This document shows positions 41,975-51,862 of a stretch of DNA of 64,000 nt, one piece after another. This stretch comes from Gracilariopsis chorda. Taxonomy: Eukaryota > Rhodophyta > Florideophyceae > Gracilariales > Gracilariaceae. Where the stretch lies: positions 1 to 64,000 of the forward strand of contig NBIV01000212.1 of NCBI GenBank assembly GCA_003194525.1, given 5' to 3'. How positions within the stretch are numbered: the first letter of the stretch is position 1; each line of letters begins with the position of its first letter. Below the pieces are notes generated by a model. It was not told the origin of the DNA and did no database searches. It worked only from the letters and a program-made list of their open reading frames with translations. Made by a program: the position numbers and the translations under genes.

Positions 41975-42456
41975 ATGAGAACAATCGAGGATTTTACGTA
42001 TTCTGGATTTCAGGTTGCTGGTCGGCTAAGGGAGTTTAGTGAAGAGGACATGTACTTCAAGAACGGGGCTGCGGTGGAAGTGTTGGAAGAATTCATGGGA
42101 TATGAGGTGGGGACGGAAAGGGAGGGAAAGATGGAGTACGTTGATGGGACAGTGATGCATTTGGCTTGTTTGGATGCGTGGATCGGATTTGTTTTGACAG
42201 CATTGGATATAGATATGGGGCGGGGAGGAAGAAGGCAGTTGTTATTTTCTACTTTTACGGGGAGTATCTTCGGCTTGCGGTGGAGAAAATACTTGGGGTG
42301 GCGTGGGAAAGGGTGAGAGAACTACATCATGAAGAATTGGAGAATGAAGGTTGCGATGACGGTGACCCGCGTTTTTTAGCTAGGAATGGGAGTAGAGAAG
42401 CGAGGGTAGCGCTGTGGATACCTTCGAAACGGAAGATTGCGGGGATGGCGCGCTGA
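41975..42456 (+). CDS. Hypothetical protein in two overlapping frames (left arm)
   Basis: The first frame (41975-42316) starts MRTIEDFTYSGFQVAGRLREFSEEDMYFKNGAAVEVLEEF. A second (42166-42456) continues as KKAVVIFYFYGEYLRLAVEKILGVAWERVRELHHEELENEG. The same first frame is open in the right arm (50686-51027), but the shift between frames lies at a GGGGCGGGGAGG-type purine run shared by both arms. That could mean a true frame change inherited from the ancestor, or an intron. No family is recognised. It runs tail to tail with the transposase-like ORF, 70 bp away. Confidence 0.45.
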
Positions 42457-42527
42457 ATGGGGGCAATTCTTGTTTCGCATGGGATGTTGGAGGACGAATG
42501 TGGGATGGAGTATCCATCGCTGGGGGA

Positions 42528-43772
42528 CTAGGAGGGGGAGAAGAAAGTTGGGAGGTATCCGAGTAGGGTGAGGTTTTGGGAGACACAATTTCGGTGAAAT
42601 GCGTCGGAGAGGTTGAGAAGGGTGGTGTAAAGGGGGTACGAAATGATGGAGGAGCCTTTGAGTGAGGTTACAGACGTATCGGAGTATAAATGGACGAGAC
42701 CGACGAATGATTCCATACCGGTGGTTTCGGGGGTGTGCCAGACGATATCATTGATGTGGCACTGCGTGATGGCCTGTTTAAAGACAGGAACGACTTTGTT
42801 TCCGAAGGCTGCGGCCATAGAATGGGCGAAGGCGGGGGTTGAAGAAGAGTAAGGTGAAGATTGGGACACGCGTTGTAAGAAGATGTTGTTGAAGTGTGCG
42901 AGAGCGAGTTGTTGCTTCAGGACGTCTATGGCACCTTTTTGGAAGAGAGTTGCGGAGAAAGAGTTGTGCTCGTGGTAGATTGTTAGAGGGAGAAAACTGA
43001 TGGAGTTGATACGTCCCTTGACAAGGTGTTCTTGGAGTGCAAGGCACGTCTTTGTGGAGGAGATGGATTTCTGGAAGGATGACTTGGAGAAGTCTGGGTG
43101 TTTGAGAAGGGAGATGAGTTCGTCGGCTTTGCGTGTGCTGAAGGAGGAAGCGATGGAGGAGATGCAGAGGACGAGTTGGTCGAGATGGGGGAGGTTGAGG
43201 AGAGGGGAGGAGGATTGGGACGAGTTATGGGGAGGTGGGTTTGAGGAGGAGACTGAACAGAGGGCGTGACTTGCCATGTGTTGTGCGTCTTGTGTTTGGA
43301 GGGAAAGGGAGGCCTGTTGGATGTAATAGGGTTCATCTTTGTCGAGGTGGACGTTGTCGAAGGGGCGATGTGAGGGAGTGGGAGGAGGAATTGTGGAGTG
43401 GTTTGGAACGGATCTTCGTCGCTTGGTCCTTGGAGGGACCTGGACGGGAGCGTTGGCGGAGGAAGAAGGGCGTTTGTCGGGGGTGAGTCGATGAGGGCAC
43501 CTGCGTTGGTGACTCTGGAGAGAGAACGTGGTGCGGCCATAGAAGGTACAACGGAGATGGCAACAGGGTATCATGGCGGGGGAAGGAGAAGGGAGAAAGG
43601 GATGCTTGGAAAGAGAGAAGGGAGGGTGGTGGCGGAGTGGGATATCGGGGAGCGTAATATTATGACGCACGTAGATGAGGTGGTGCACGTGATGCAGAGC
43701 GTCTTTTCGTAGGGCGTCGGGTAGAGCATGCGATGCAGGGAGCAGGTCGGGCAACGGGTGATAGAAAGCCAA
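42528..43772 (-). CDS. Plavaka/KDZ-like transposase, N-terminal half (left arm)
   Basis: 414 residues. An N-terminal Cys/His motif (C-x3-C-x12-H-x3-C, residues about 90-112) resembles the zinc finger of Plavaka proteins. Further on, FQKGAIDVLKQQLALAHFNNIFL matches the conserved 'R-D-I-L-D-V-I-K-x-L-L-x-N-P-x-F' block. LVHLYSDTSVTSLKGSSIISYPLY, with LLNLSDAFHRNCVS and LLGYLPTFF, matches the 'S-D-K-T-x-L-T ... Y-P-V-Y-L-T-I-G-N-I ... L-x-G-Y-L-P' block that carries the first catalytic Asp. The ORF stops right after this block, so the second Asp and the Glu region are not present. The right-arm copy (49230-50474) differs at only about 11 of 414 residues. Confidence 0.6.
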   Translation of the reverse strand: MAFYHPLPDLLPASHALPDALRKDALHHVHHLIYVRHNITLPDIPLRHHPPFSLSKHPFLPSPSPAMIPCCHLRCTFYGRTTFSLQSHQRRCPHRLTPDKRPSSSANAPVQVPPRTKRRRSVPNHSTIPPPTPSHRPFDNVHLDKDEPYYIQQASLSLQTQDAQHMASHALCSVSSSNPPPHNSSQSSSPLLNLPHLDQLVLCISSIASSFSTRKADELISLLKHPDFSKSSFQKSISSTKTCLALQEHLVKGRINSISFLPLTIYHEHNSFSATLFQKGAIDVLKQQLALAHFNNIFLQRVSQSSPYSSSTPAFAHSMAAAFGNKVVPVFKQAITQCHINDIVWHTPETTGMESFVGLVHLYSDTSVTSLKGSSIISYPLYTTLLNLSDAFHRNCVSQNLTLLGYLPTFFSPS

Positions 43773-44872
43773 AGCTATTTGGTTATGTAAACGCTATGTA
43801 TCTATTCTATCTATTCTATTTTGCTATTTGAAGGGGCACTCGCTCAGGACCAGTAAGATTTGGATTCCACGTGCACCTGAGAGTGTAGGTATTAGTGAAG
43901 TCTGGCGCTAGTTTTACCTCCAAAGAAACTGGGAAATGTCTAGTATACTGCTAGTCTTTTGTCCCAAACAAACTAGCTCTGTGCTATGTATGGAAGTATT
44001 TTGAGAAATTTGATTCATTCAAAATTGGGTTTGAAGAGTCGTTATTCGTTCATTTTAGTTCTTGGCCTTTTGAATGCCAAAATAGCATCTCGAAAACACC
44101 AACGCCGTATGGAGCCCAACAGGGGTGGAAATGTGAACGATGTCTTCTCCGCTATCCATGGATCCTCTGAATGTGTTCTGAGCACCGCAATAGAACGTGC
44201 GTGCTGGGAGATATGACGGCTGGGCGTCGGCAAGTTACATAGGATACAGACGTACATGGTCAACCCATGGCCACGTGTCAAATCCTTACTGAAAGTGAGC
44301 TTCCGTAGTGTGAACGCCTCGGTAATGTTAACTTTCCAGGTCGCCAAGATGCGCCACCTTTTGGTTCATATTATCGAGACTTTACTCTTTGCTATTCTGT
44401 GGGGAGTCAAATGATAGTATTCCATTCTTGAAAGAGACATTGTTCTTGTGATCACTAGGCCAATGCCCATACTTTCGGCGGGTTCTAAATTTCGATTTAG
44501 ACTTGAGGTCTGTCAACTGCTAAGAATTCAAACGAGACTTGAAGTTTGGCAGCTGCTTGAGTTTTGAAGATCGGGAACTAGTGGTAAAAACCGATTTTGC
44601 AGAACGAGAAAGCAAACTGACAGTTGGCGTCGTCTTCTCGTACTGCCCTAGAACCGATGTAATCGAACTGTACGTAAAGTAAGTCATTTGTTGTAGATAT
44701 AACATCAAAACTGTAGTACCGTCACTGTACGCGCGGTACCATTGGCGTAGATATTTTCTACGCCGCCGCCCAACAGTGGACAACCTCTCGAGAGAGGCCG
44801 TTGGCGTTTAATCTCCGCCGCGTGCCAGTTTGCTTCAGGCTTTAGTTTTATACCTCGAGCGCCGGCCCCTCG
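43773..44872. other. 1.1 kb between transposase-like ORF and retroelement (left arm)
   Basis: It holds no gene that I recognise. It has an (A/T)CTATTCTATCTATT microsatellite near 43800-43820, a short inverted repeat GGCGTAGATATTTTCTACGCC near 44744-44764, and open frames (43986-44216) that are treated as chance. Part of it is probably an LTR or leader of the retroelement that begins at 44873, but ends could not be fixed. The inverted counterpart is 48119-49229. Confidence 0.4.
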
Positions 44873-45457
44873 ATGCCTCCCGTCCCCCGGGGCATCGAAC
44901 TCACCCGATCACCCACAACAGGCCGACTCACCGAGCCTTTCGTAAATTTCACACAACCACCGCCGTTTTCCTTTCTTCTCGCTGAGCCCGAAGTCCAAAC
45001 GCGCACCCGTCCAACCCTGGGCGACTACAGTGATCACTACTCCCCACAAGAGCGGTTGAAACAAGCAAGACCTGTAAGGACATTCGAAACCGTCGGAGCC
45101 CTCAAAGGTCACAATAGAAAGCACGTAGTCATCCTCCACATCGATACGCACAAGCCGAGGCATCACCGGAACGGCCAAAGTGGACCAATTCAGCATGGCT
45201 ACACCGCAGCCCTTCCTTGCCCCTCTCGAAGCTGAGTCTATCCGCATATTCTTGCGTGCATATGATGCGTACTATGGCGAGCTCAAGTCGCGTGCAGCAC
45301 TGGTGGTTCAAGAAGCCTCCCTGAGTCTTGAGCCAATCCGCCCCGTGGGTCTCGTCTACTGTGTAGACGCCAAGCAACTCGAGTCCGCCGTGGACCTCGG
45401 GATGATCGACGACGGCGTGGATGTCAAAGACCATTCAGACAACAAGCTACGCGCCTT
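44873..45457 (+). mobile_element. 5' part of axis retroelement (left-arm copy)
   Basis: Fossil element fragment. It carries the leader and Gag N-terminal region only, in plus orientation, and ends at the palindrome axis. It matches 47534-48118 in inverse orientation. Its reading MATPQPFLAPLEAESIRIFLRAYDAYYGELKS parallels the right copy. The rest of the element is found only on the minus strand of the loop. Confidence 0.8.
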
Positions 45458-46116
45458 GGGTGCAGTTTGAGGTTGTACTCCACGCAGAGGGCGAAGAACG
45501 ACTCGATAGACTTGAGAAGTTCGTCGACTGTCGGCGCATGTAGGAGTATGTCATCGAGCCAAAACAGAATGTATGGCTCTAAGTCTTCGGGGATGATGCC
45601 AGCGATTGATGACTGCAGGTGGGTGACGGCGTTCGTCGTTCCGTGTAGGACACGCGTCGGAGTGAAGATCCCATCCGGCGTTATGAACGACTGACTCTCT
45701 TGAGACTCTTTGGACGTTTCCAGCTGCCAGTAGCTGTGTGAGAAGTCGAAGTTTGCGAAGTACTTCGACCGGCCCACTTTGGTCAGCTCGTGTTCCAGGT
45801 TCGGCATCGGGTAATGGTGCTTGATTTTGTATAAATTCACCTGCCGAATATTGGACGTGAACCTGAACTGTGGGCCCGGTTTGGGCATGAGAAGGGGTGC
45901 GCAAGCCCACTTGGATGTCGGTTTCGGGTACGCAAGGCCGTGACGGACGAGATCCTTGACGAACCTGGCTAGGAAGTCTCGTTGCTCCTTGGAGTACTTC
46001 CGAAGACGGACCGTAATGGGCTTGGCTTCGGGGGTGAGCTCAATCTTAAGCGGCGGGAGGCGCGCGGGCGGTCCCGATGAGAATGAAATGCGGAAGATGT
46101 CCACATGGCCTGCCAA
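45424..46116 (-). pseudogene. Reverse transcriptase of the axis retroelement
   Basis: Part of the element at 45458-48118. The RT blocks are PLLMPKPGPQFRFTSNIRQVN, ANFDFSHSYWQLE, FTPTRVLHGTTNAVTHLQSSI and the active-site strand FWLDDILLHAPTVDELL. Its end coincides with the palindrome axis. Confidence 0.8.
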
Positions 46117-47533
46117 CAGTTTGGCAAGGCGCGGACGCTTGTCCTCCGCAAGGCTATTTTCGAAGGTGGCTTTTTATAAGTCGCCCACGGCGGCCTTGAT
46201 GTCCTCATGCTGGTCCGAGTCGATGGGATACAGGAGGGATGGGTCCGGTAACGGTCCTCCTCCGCGCGTGCGCAGAAGTAGTTGACCTTCGGGCGGCCTG
46301 GGTTGACCGCGAGCGGGCTGTCCTCTTGGTCGTTGCTGACTCCGTTGAGTCGTGCGACCATAATGCGGCTGACGTTTGCACCCTTGATCGCTGGGAGAGA
46401 TTCGGGGCTGCAGTCAGTCCCGTCGAGTGTCGCCACGCAGTCCTCGAGCAGGGTGCGTGTGTCCACACGGAGGTGGAGCAAGACCGGACGGCCGATCAGC
46501 AAGTCCTCACAGGCCACTGCGTCGACCGTGACAAGAAAGCGTATATTCTTGAGCGCGAGGCGACCAGAGTTGAGGTGCAGGACCGTCGCGGGCATGCACC
46601 ACGCTCGTGAGAACGTGTACAGTCTCGGCTGCTTGTCCATCTTGGTCAAGGCGACTTCGAAGCTGACAGTGTCGATCACCTCGATCTTCCCGATGCCTTT
46701 GAGGACCACCCGTTCGGCCAAGGTTGTTCGACGCAATGTTCTCGTCGCTGCCGTCGTCGCAACGGCCGATTACGTCGAGGCTGACCTTGGTGTCCGATAC
46801 GGTCATGATGTACAGTGTGATTCGTCGCCCATGTCGATCTTTGCCTTGTATTAGAGAGGGTGACCGACGCTCTGGGATGCGGATGAGGCTTCGTTACCGC
46901 CCGAGGAGACTTGACTTCTTGTCGACCGTGCTGGACCATCGCGTGCCCTGGATGTGGCCAGTTTGTCTTTGAAGTCTTTCTTCTCTTGTGCAGATGCATG
47001 CTCGCAGTCATCAAACCAATGCATTCGGTTCTTGCCCTCACAGGCCTTCGTCGGACAAGGAGATGGCAGAGGCCTCTTGTTGCCGTGGTCCTTTGAGGTC
47101 TTTGATGCGGGTTTGTTCTCCGGCTTTGTCTTTGAGCCGGTGTTTTTTCTGCTGCCACCCGATTCGGACTGACGGCCACGGGAATTCCCGTTGTCGAGTT
47201 TCTCGAAGGCCTCTGACAGGTCCAGGACATGCTTGAGGAAAGCCTTTAAGTCCTCCTTCAGATGCCTCTTCGATAACGAGATGTCTTGCTCAAGTCTGTT
47301 CTTGAGTTGTGCCGGCTTGAAGACTGACAGGACATGACGCACGGCTGCCTTTTGGTTATTTTCGGCAACCCACGCCATTCCGTGTTGACGCACACTTGTA
47401 GTCAAGGAAGAGCAACTTCATTCGACCGGTAGCGGACTTGACACTCATATCCATGCGCACATGTTTGAGAACCACGGCGCTTAGGTCCGACTCGGTCACG
47501 ACAGTTGCCGAGTCGACGGCCCCCTTGTCGAGG
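45458..47533. other. Palindrome loop (2.08 kb, single copy)
   Basis: This is the only part of 30896-61354 with no inverted counterpart. It holds the Gag C-terminal, protease and RT parts of the axis retroelement, on the minus strand. Its ends are GCGCCTT (left arm, 45451-45457) and AAGGCGC (right arm, 47534-47540). Confidence 0.9.
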
Positions 47534-47811
47534 AAGGCGCGTAGCTTGTTGTCCGAATGGTCTTTGACTTCCAAACCATCGTGGATCATCTCGAGGTCCA
47601 CGGCGGACTCGAGTTGCTCGGCGTCTACAGAGTAGACGAGACCCACGGGGCGGATGGGCCCAAGACTCATGGAGGCTTCTTGAACAAACAGTGCTGCAGC
47701 CGACTTGAGCTCGCCATAGTACGCATCATATGCACGCAAGAATATGCGGATAGACTCAGCTTCGAGAAGGGCGAGGAAGGGCTGCGGTGTAGCCATGCTG
47801 ACTTTGTCCAC
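47356..47811 (-). pseudogene. Gag N-terminal region of the axis retroelement
   Basis: Part of the element at 45458-48118. The frame starts MDKVSMATPQPFLALLEAES and continues with IRIFLRAYDAYYGELKSAAALFV and further helical segments, similar to the matrix-capsid start of many Ty3/Gypsy Gags in protists. Its first 270 bp are shared with the left arm (45180-45457). Confidence 0.7.
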
Positions 47812-48118
47812 TTTGGCCGTTCCGGTGATGCTTCGGCTTTTGCGTATCGATGTGGAGGATGACTACGTGCTTTCTATTGTGACCTTTGAGGGCTCCGACG
47901 GTTTCGAATGTCCTTACAGGTCTTGCTTGTTTCAACCGCTCTTGTGGGGAGTAGTGATCACTGTAGTCGCCCAGGGTTGGACGGGTGCGCGTTTGGACTT
48001 CGGGCTCAGCGAGAAGAAAGGAAAACGGCGGTGGTTGTGTGAAATTTACGAAAGGCTCGGTGAGACGGCCTGTTGTGGGTGATCGGGTGAGTTCGATGCC
48101 CCGGGGGACGGGAGGCAT

Positions 48119-49229
48119 CGAGGGGCCGGCGCTCGAGGTATAAAACTAAAGCCTGAAGCAGACGGGCACGCGGCGGAGATTAAACGCCAACGGTCTCTCT
48201 CTCGAGAGGTTATCCACTGTTGGGCGGCGGCGTAGAAAATATCTACGCCGATGGTACCGCACGTACAGTGAAGGTACCACAGTTTTGATGCTATATCTAC
48301 AACAAATGACTTACTTTACGGACAGTTCGATTACATCGGTTCTAGGGCAGTACGAGAAGACGACGCCAACTGTCAGTTCGCTTTCTCGTTCTGCAAAATC
48401 GGTTTTTACCACTAGTTCCCGATCTTCAAAACTCAAGCAGCTGCCAAACTCCAAGCCTCGTTTGAATTCTTAGCAGTTGACAGACCTCAAGTCTAAATCG
48501 AAATTTAGAACCCGCCAAAAGTATGGGCATTGGCCTAGTGATCACAAGAACAATGTCTCTTTCAAGAATGGAATACTATCATTTGACTCCCCACAGAATA
48601 GCAAAGAGTAAAGTCTCGATAATATGAACCAAAAGGTGGCGCATCTTGGCGACCTGGAAAGTTAACATTACCGAGGCGTTCACACTACGGAAGCTCACTT
48701 TCAGTAAGGATTTGACACGTGGCCATGGGTTGACCATGTACGTCTGTATCCTATGCAACTTTCCGACGCCTAGCCGTCATATCTCCCAGCACGCACGTTC
48801 TATTGCGGTGCTCAGAACACATTCAGAGGATCCATGGATAGCGGAGAAGACATCGTTCACATTTCCACCCCTGTTGGGCTCCGTACGGCGTTGGTGTTTT
48901 CGGGATGCTATTTTGGCATTCAAAAGGCCAAGAATTAAAATGAACGAATAACGACTCTTCAAACCCAATTTTGAATGAATCAAATTTCTCAAAATACTTC
49001 CATACATAGCACAGAGCTAGTTTGTTTGGGACGAAAGACTAGCAGTATACTAGACATTTCCCAGTTTCTTTGGAGGTAAAACTAGCGCCAGACTTCACTA
49101 ATACCTACACTCTCAGGTGCACGTGGAATCCAAATCTTACTGGTTCTGAGCGAGTGCCCCTTCAAATAGCAAAATAGAATAGATAGAATGGATAGAATAG
49201 ATACATAGCGTTTACATAACCAAATAGCT
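48119..49229. other. 1.1 kb between retroelement and transposase-like ORF (right arm)
   Basis: Inverted counterpart of 43773-44872. It contains the GGCGTAGAAAATATCTACGCC hairpin (near 48230-48250) and an ATAGATAGAATGGATAGAA microsatellite near 49175-49200. No gene is supported; frames at 48646-48951 (+) are treated as chance. Confidence 0.4.
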
Positions 49230-50474
49230 TTGGCTTTCTATCACCCGTTGCCCGACCTGCTCCCTGCATCGCATGCTCTACCCGACGCCCTACGAAAAGA
49301 CGCTCTGCATCACGTGCACCACCCTATCTACGTGCGTCATAATATTACGCTCCCCGATATCCCACTCCGCCACCACCCTCCCTTCTCTCTTTCCAAGCAT
49401 CCCTTTCTCCCTTCTCCTTCCCCCGCCATGATACCCTGTTGCCATCTCCGTTGTACCTTCTATGGCCCCACCGCGTTCTCTCTCCAGAGTCACCAACGCA
49501 GGTGCCCTCATCGACTCTCCCCCGACAAACGCCCTTCTTCCTCCGCCAACGCTCCCGTCCAGTTCTCTCCCAGGACCAAGCGACGAAGATCCGTTCCAAA
49601 CCACTCCACAATTCCTCCTCCCACTCCCTCACATCGCCCCTTCGACAACGTCCACCTCGACAAAGATGAACCCTATTACATTCAACAGGCCTCCCTTTCC
49701 CTCCAAACACAAGACGCACAACACATGGCAAGTCACGCCCTCTGTTCAGTCTCCTCCTCAAACCCACCTCCCCATAACTCGTCCCAATCCTCCTCCCCTC
49801 TCCTCAACCTCCCCCATCTCGACCAACTCGTCCTCTGCATCTCCTCCATCGCTTCCTCCTTCAGCACACGCAAAGCAGACGAACTCATCTCCCTTCTCAA
49901 ACACCCAGACTTCTCCAAGTCATCCTTCCAGAAATCCATCTACTCTACAAAGACGTGCCTTGCACTCCAAGAACACCTCGTCAAGGGACGTATCAACTCC
50001 ATCAGTTTTCTCCCTCTAACCATCTCCCACGAGCACAACTCCTTCTCCGCAACTCTCTTCCAAAAAGGTGCCATAGACGTCCTGAAGCAACAACTCGCTC
50101 TCGCACACTTCAACAACATCTTCTTACAACGCGTGTCCCAATCTTCACCTTACTCTTCTTCAACCCCCGCCTTCGCCCATCCTATGGCCGCAGCCTTCGG
50201 AAACAAAGTCGTTCCTGTCTTTAAACAGGCCATCACGCAGTGCCACATCAATGATATCGTCTGGCACACCCCCGAAACCACCGGTATGGAATCATTCGTC
50301 GGTCTCGTCTATTTATACTCTGATACGTCTGTAACCTCACTCAAAGGCTCCTCCATCACCTCGTACCCCCTTTACACCACCCTTCTCAACCTCTCCGACG
50401 CATTTCACCGAAATTGTGTCTCCCAAAACCTCACCCTACTCGGATACCTCCCAACTTTCTTCTCCCCCTCCTAG
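49230..50474 (+). CDS. Plavaka/KDZ-like transposase, N-terminal half (right arm)
   Basis: 414 residues, same length and boundaries as the left copy (42528-43772, -). It has the same zinc-finger-like C-x3-C...H-x3-C motif, the FQKGAIDVLKQQLALAHFNN block and the LYSDTSVTSLKG / GYLPTFF block with the first catalytic Asp. Both copies end right after LPTFFSPS with TAG. The full reading frame maintained in both copies, in a region where other genes are broken, suggests either constraint or that the truncated form is the real product. DNA-binding use without cleavage is possible. Confidence 0.6.
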   Translation: MAFYHPLPDLLPASHALPDALRKDALHHVHHPIYVRHNITLPDIPLRHHPPFSLSKHPFLPSPSPAMIPCCHLRCTFYGPTAFSLQSHQRRCPHRLSPDKRPSSSANAPVQFSPRTKRRRSVPNHSTIPPPTPSHRPFDNVHLDKDEPYYIQQASLSLQTQDAQHMASHALCSVSSSNPPPHNSSQSSSPLLNLPHLDQLVLCISSIASSFSTRKADELISLLKHPDFSKSSFQKSIYSTKTCLALQEHLVKGRINSISFLPLTISHEHNSFSATLFQKGAIDVLKQQLALAHFNNIFLQRVSQSSPYSSSTPAFAHPMAAAFGNKVVPVFKQAITQCHINDIVWHTPETTGMESFVGLVYLYSDTSVTSLKGSSITSYPLYTTLLNLSDAFHRNCVSQNLTLLGYLPTFFSPS

Positions 50475-50685
50475 TCCCCCAGCGATGGATACTCCATCCC
50501 ACATTCGTCCTCCAACATCCCACGCGAAACAAGAATTGCCCCCATTCAGCGCGCCATCCCCGCAATCTTCCGTTTCGAAGGTATCCACAGCGCTACCCTC
50601 GCTTCTCTACTCCCATTCCTAGCTAAAAAACGCGGGTCACCGTCATCGCAACCTTCATTCTCCAATTCTGCATGATGTAGTTCTC

Positions 50686-51027
50686 TCACCCTCTCCAACG
50701 CCACCCCAAGTATTTTCTCCACCGCAAGCCGAAGAGAATCCCCGTAAAACTAGAAAATAACAACTGCCTTCTTCCTCCACGCCCCATATCTATATCCAAT
50801 GCTGTCAAAACACATCTGATCCACGCATCCAAACGAGCCAAATGCATCACTGTCCCATCAACGTACTCCATCTTTCCCTCCCTTTCCGTCTCCACCTCAT
50901 ATCCCATTAAATCTTCCAACACTTCCACCGCAGCCCCGTTCTTGAAGTACATGTCCTCTTCACTAAACTCCCTCAGCCGACCAGCAACCTGAAATCCAGG
51001 ATACGTAAAATCCTTGATTGTTCTCAT
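50686..51027 (-). CDS. Hypothetical protein (right-arm copy)
   Basis: 113 residues. It is the counterpart of 41975-42316 (+) and starts MRTIKDFTYPGFQVAGRLREFSEED. The same frame change follows the MGRGG segment as in the left arm, so it is ancestral to the duplication. It runs tail to tail with the transposase-like ORF. No family is recognised. Confidence 0.45.
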   Translation of the reverse strand: MRTIKDFTYPGFQVAGRLREFSEEDMYFKNGAAVEVLEDLMGYEVETEREGKMEYVDGTVMHLARLDAWIRCVLTALDIDMGRGGRRQLLFSSFTGILFGLRWRKYLGWRWRG

Positions 51028-51108
51028 CCTCCAAGAAGATAAACTACCGCTCTTCGTCTCCCCATCCCCTTTGAACTTCGTCTTTGCTTCCTCTAACTGC
51101 TTCTTAAA

Positions 51109-51852
51109 CTAAATGTCTAGCCCCGTCCCCTCTCGCGGTCTCACACGTCTGGCAATCAAGTCATATCCAAGCAACGAAAGCATTTTGTCCGATGCCGCAC
51201 GCTTCCGAATCCCAATCACATCTCTCAAATTCTGCTTCATACGTTGTCTCAAACTCCTGTCCGCAGCAACCTCCCGCACGCATTGATCCTTGCTACCCGC
51301 TTCACTAATCGACTCCCATCTCTCCCCCTTAATCTCAACGCCAACCAAGTACTTCAATAGTTCATGACTTCCTCCTCGCGACGAAGGCGTGTACGACCTC
51401 ATCTCAGACGCAATCTCAAACGGACATCGAGTTACAATCTCCTCTCCTCCCAAAACAAACACACTTCCCTCTTTTCCCTTCCCCAATACTTGGCATCGAT
51501 TCTTCCAGTTCCTTTCCACACCCTCCGAAGTAAAACAAAGCTCCGATAACCCCACTTTCGCATAGTACAACAACCTATCATATACTACCCTGGCAAACCC
51601 ATAAAAACCCTCTTGCACATCAACCACATACTTCCTACGCCCTCGCAATTCCTTTTCACCTTCAGATCCCTTTCTCTTCCCTTGTCTCACCTTCATCCCT
51701 TCCCGTAAGCTATCTATCAGCAAATTCTTCTCGCTCATCTCTTCGCTCATCCTCTTCAGTTCCTCTTGCGTCAGCTTTAGCGACATCTTTAGGCTGCAGT
51801 GGTCCCCTTTGATCTGTCCGAGTTCTGCCTTCAAATATATTGACCATCTCAA
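51109..51852 (-). CDS. Coiled-coil and globular hypothetical protein (right-arm copy)
   Basis: 247 residues, equal in length to the left copy (41151-41894) with scattered substitutions (for example GAGSMDQCVWEVV in the left against EAGSKDQCVREVA here). It has a coiled coil near residues 20-60 and then a globular part with VVDVQEGFYGFARVVYDRLLYYAKVGLSELCF. It follows the basic protein on the same strand with an 11-bp gap and may belong to the same transcription unit. Function unknown. Confidence 0.6.
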   Translation of the reverse strand: MRWSIYLKAELGQIKGDHCSLKMSLKLTQEELKRMSEEMSEKNLLIDSLREGMKVRQGKRKGSEGEKELRGRRKYVVDVQEGFYGFARVVYDRLLYYAKVGLSELCFTSEGVERNWKNRCQVLGKGKEGSVFVLGGEEIVTRCPFEIASEMRSYTPSSRGGSHELLKYLVGVEIKGERWESISEAGSKDQCVREVAADRSLRQRMKQNLRDVIGIRKRAASDKMLSLLGYDLIARRVRPREGTGLDI

Positions 51853-51862
51853 CTAACGAAGA

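Larger units (their letters stand above)
30896..45457. repeat. Left arm of giant palindrome (14.56 kb)
   Basis: This arm is the inverted counterpart of 47534-61354. The outer end reads CACTGCGTCAGTGTTCTCGG; the right end read in reverse complement is CCATGCGTCGGTGTTATCGG. The inner end is at GCGCCTT (45451-45457). The left arm retains a 2.2-kb segment (about 31474-33671) that is absent from the right arm. Homologous ORFs at matching positions on opposite strands support the pairing throughout. Confidence 0.93.
45458..48118 (-). mobile_element. Retroelement at the palindrome axis (Gag, protease, RT)
   Basis: Fossil Ty3/Gypsy-like element read on the minus strand from about 48118 to the axis at 45458. 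Its parts are a Pro-rich leader frame (48118-47756), Gag (47811-46850, with a zinc-knuckle-like CPTKACEGKNRMHWFDDC near 47040), a protease-like region (46730-46150, with MHLNSGRLALKNIRFLV and DLLIGRPVLL-type strands) and RT (46116-45458, with LTPEAKPITVRLRKYS, YFANFDFSHSYWQLE and the active-site strand FWLDDILLHA). RNase H and integrase are absent: the element stops at the palindrome axis. It has several breaks. No LTR ends are firmly identified. Confidence 0.8.

Noticed and set aside
45458-48118. The axis retroelement as a functional module of the giant element
   Set aside because: It is broken and lacks RNase H and integrase, and its ends coincide with the palindrome axis, so it is more simply a passenger insertion. 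A functional link is not supported.
49462-50019. 185-residue Pro/Ser-rich ORF
   Set aside because: A shadow frame of the transposase-like ORF at 49230-50474. The same shadow is seen at 42983-43540.
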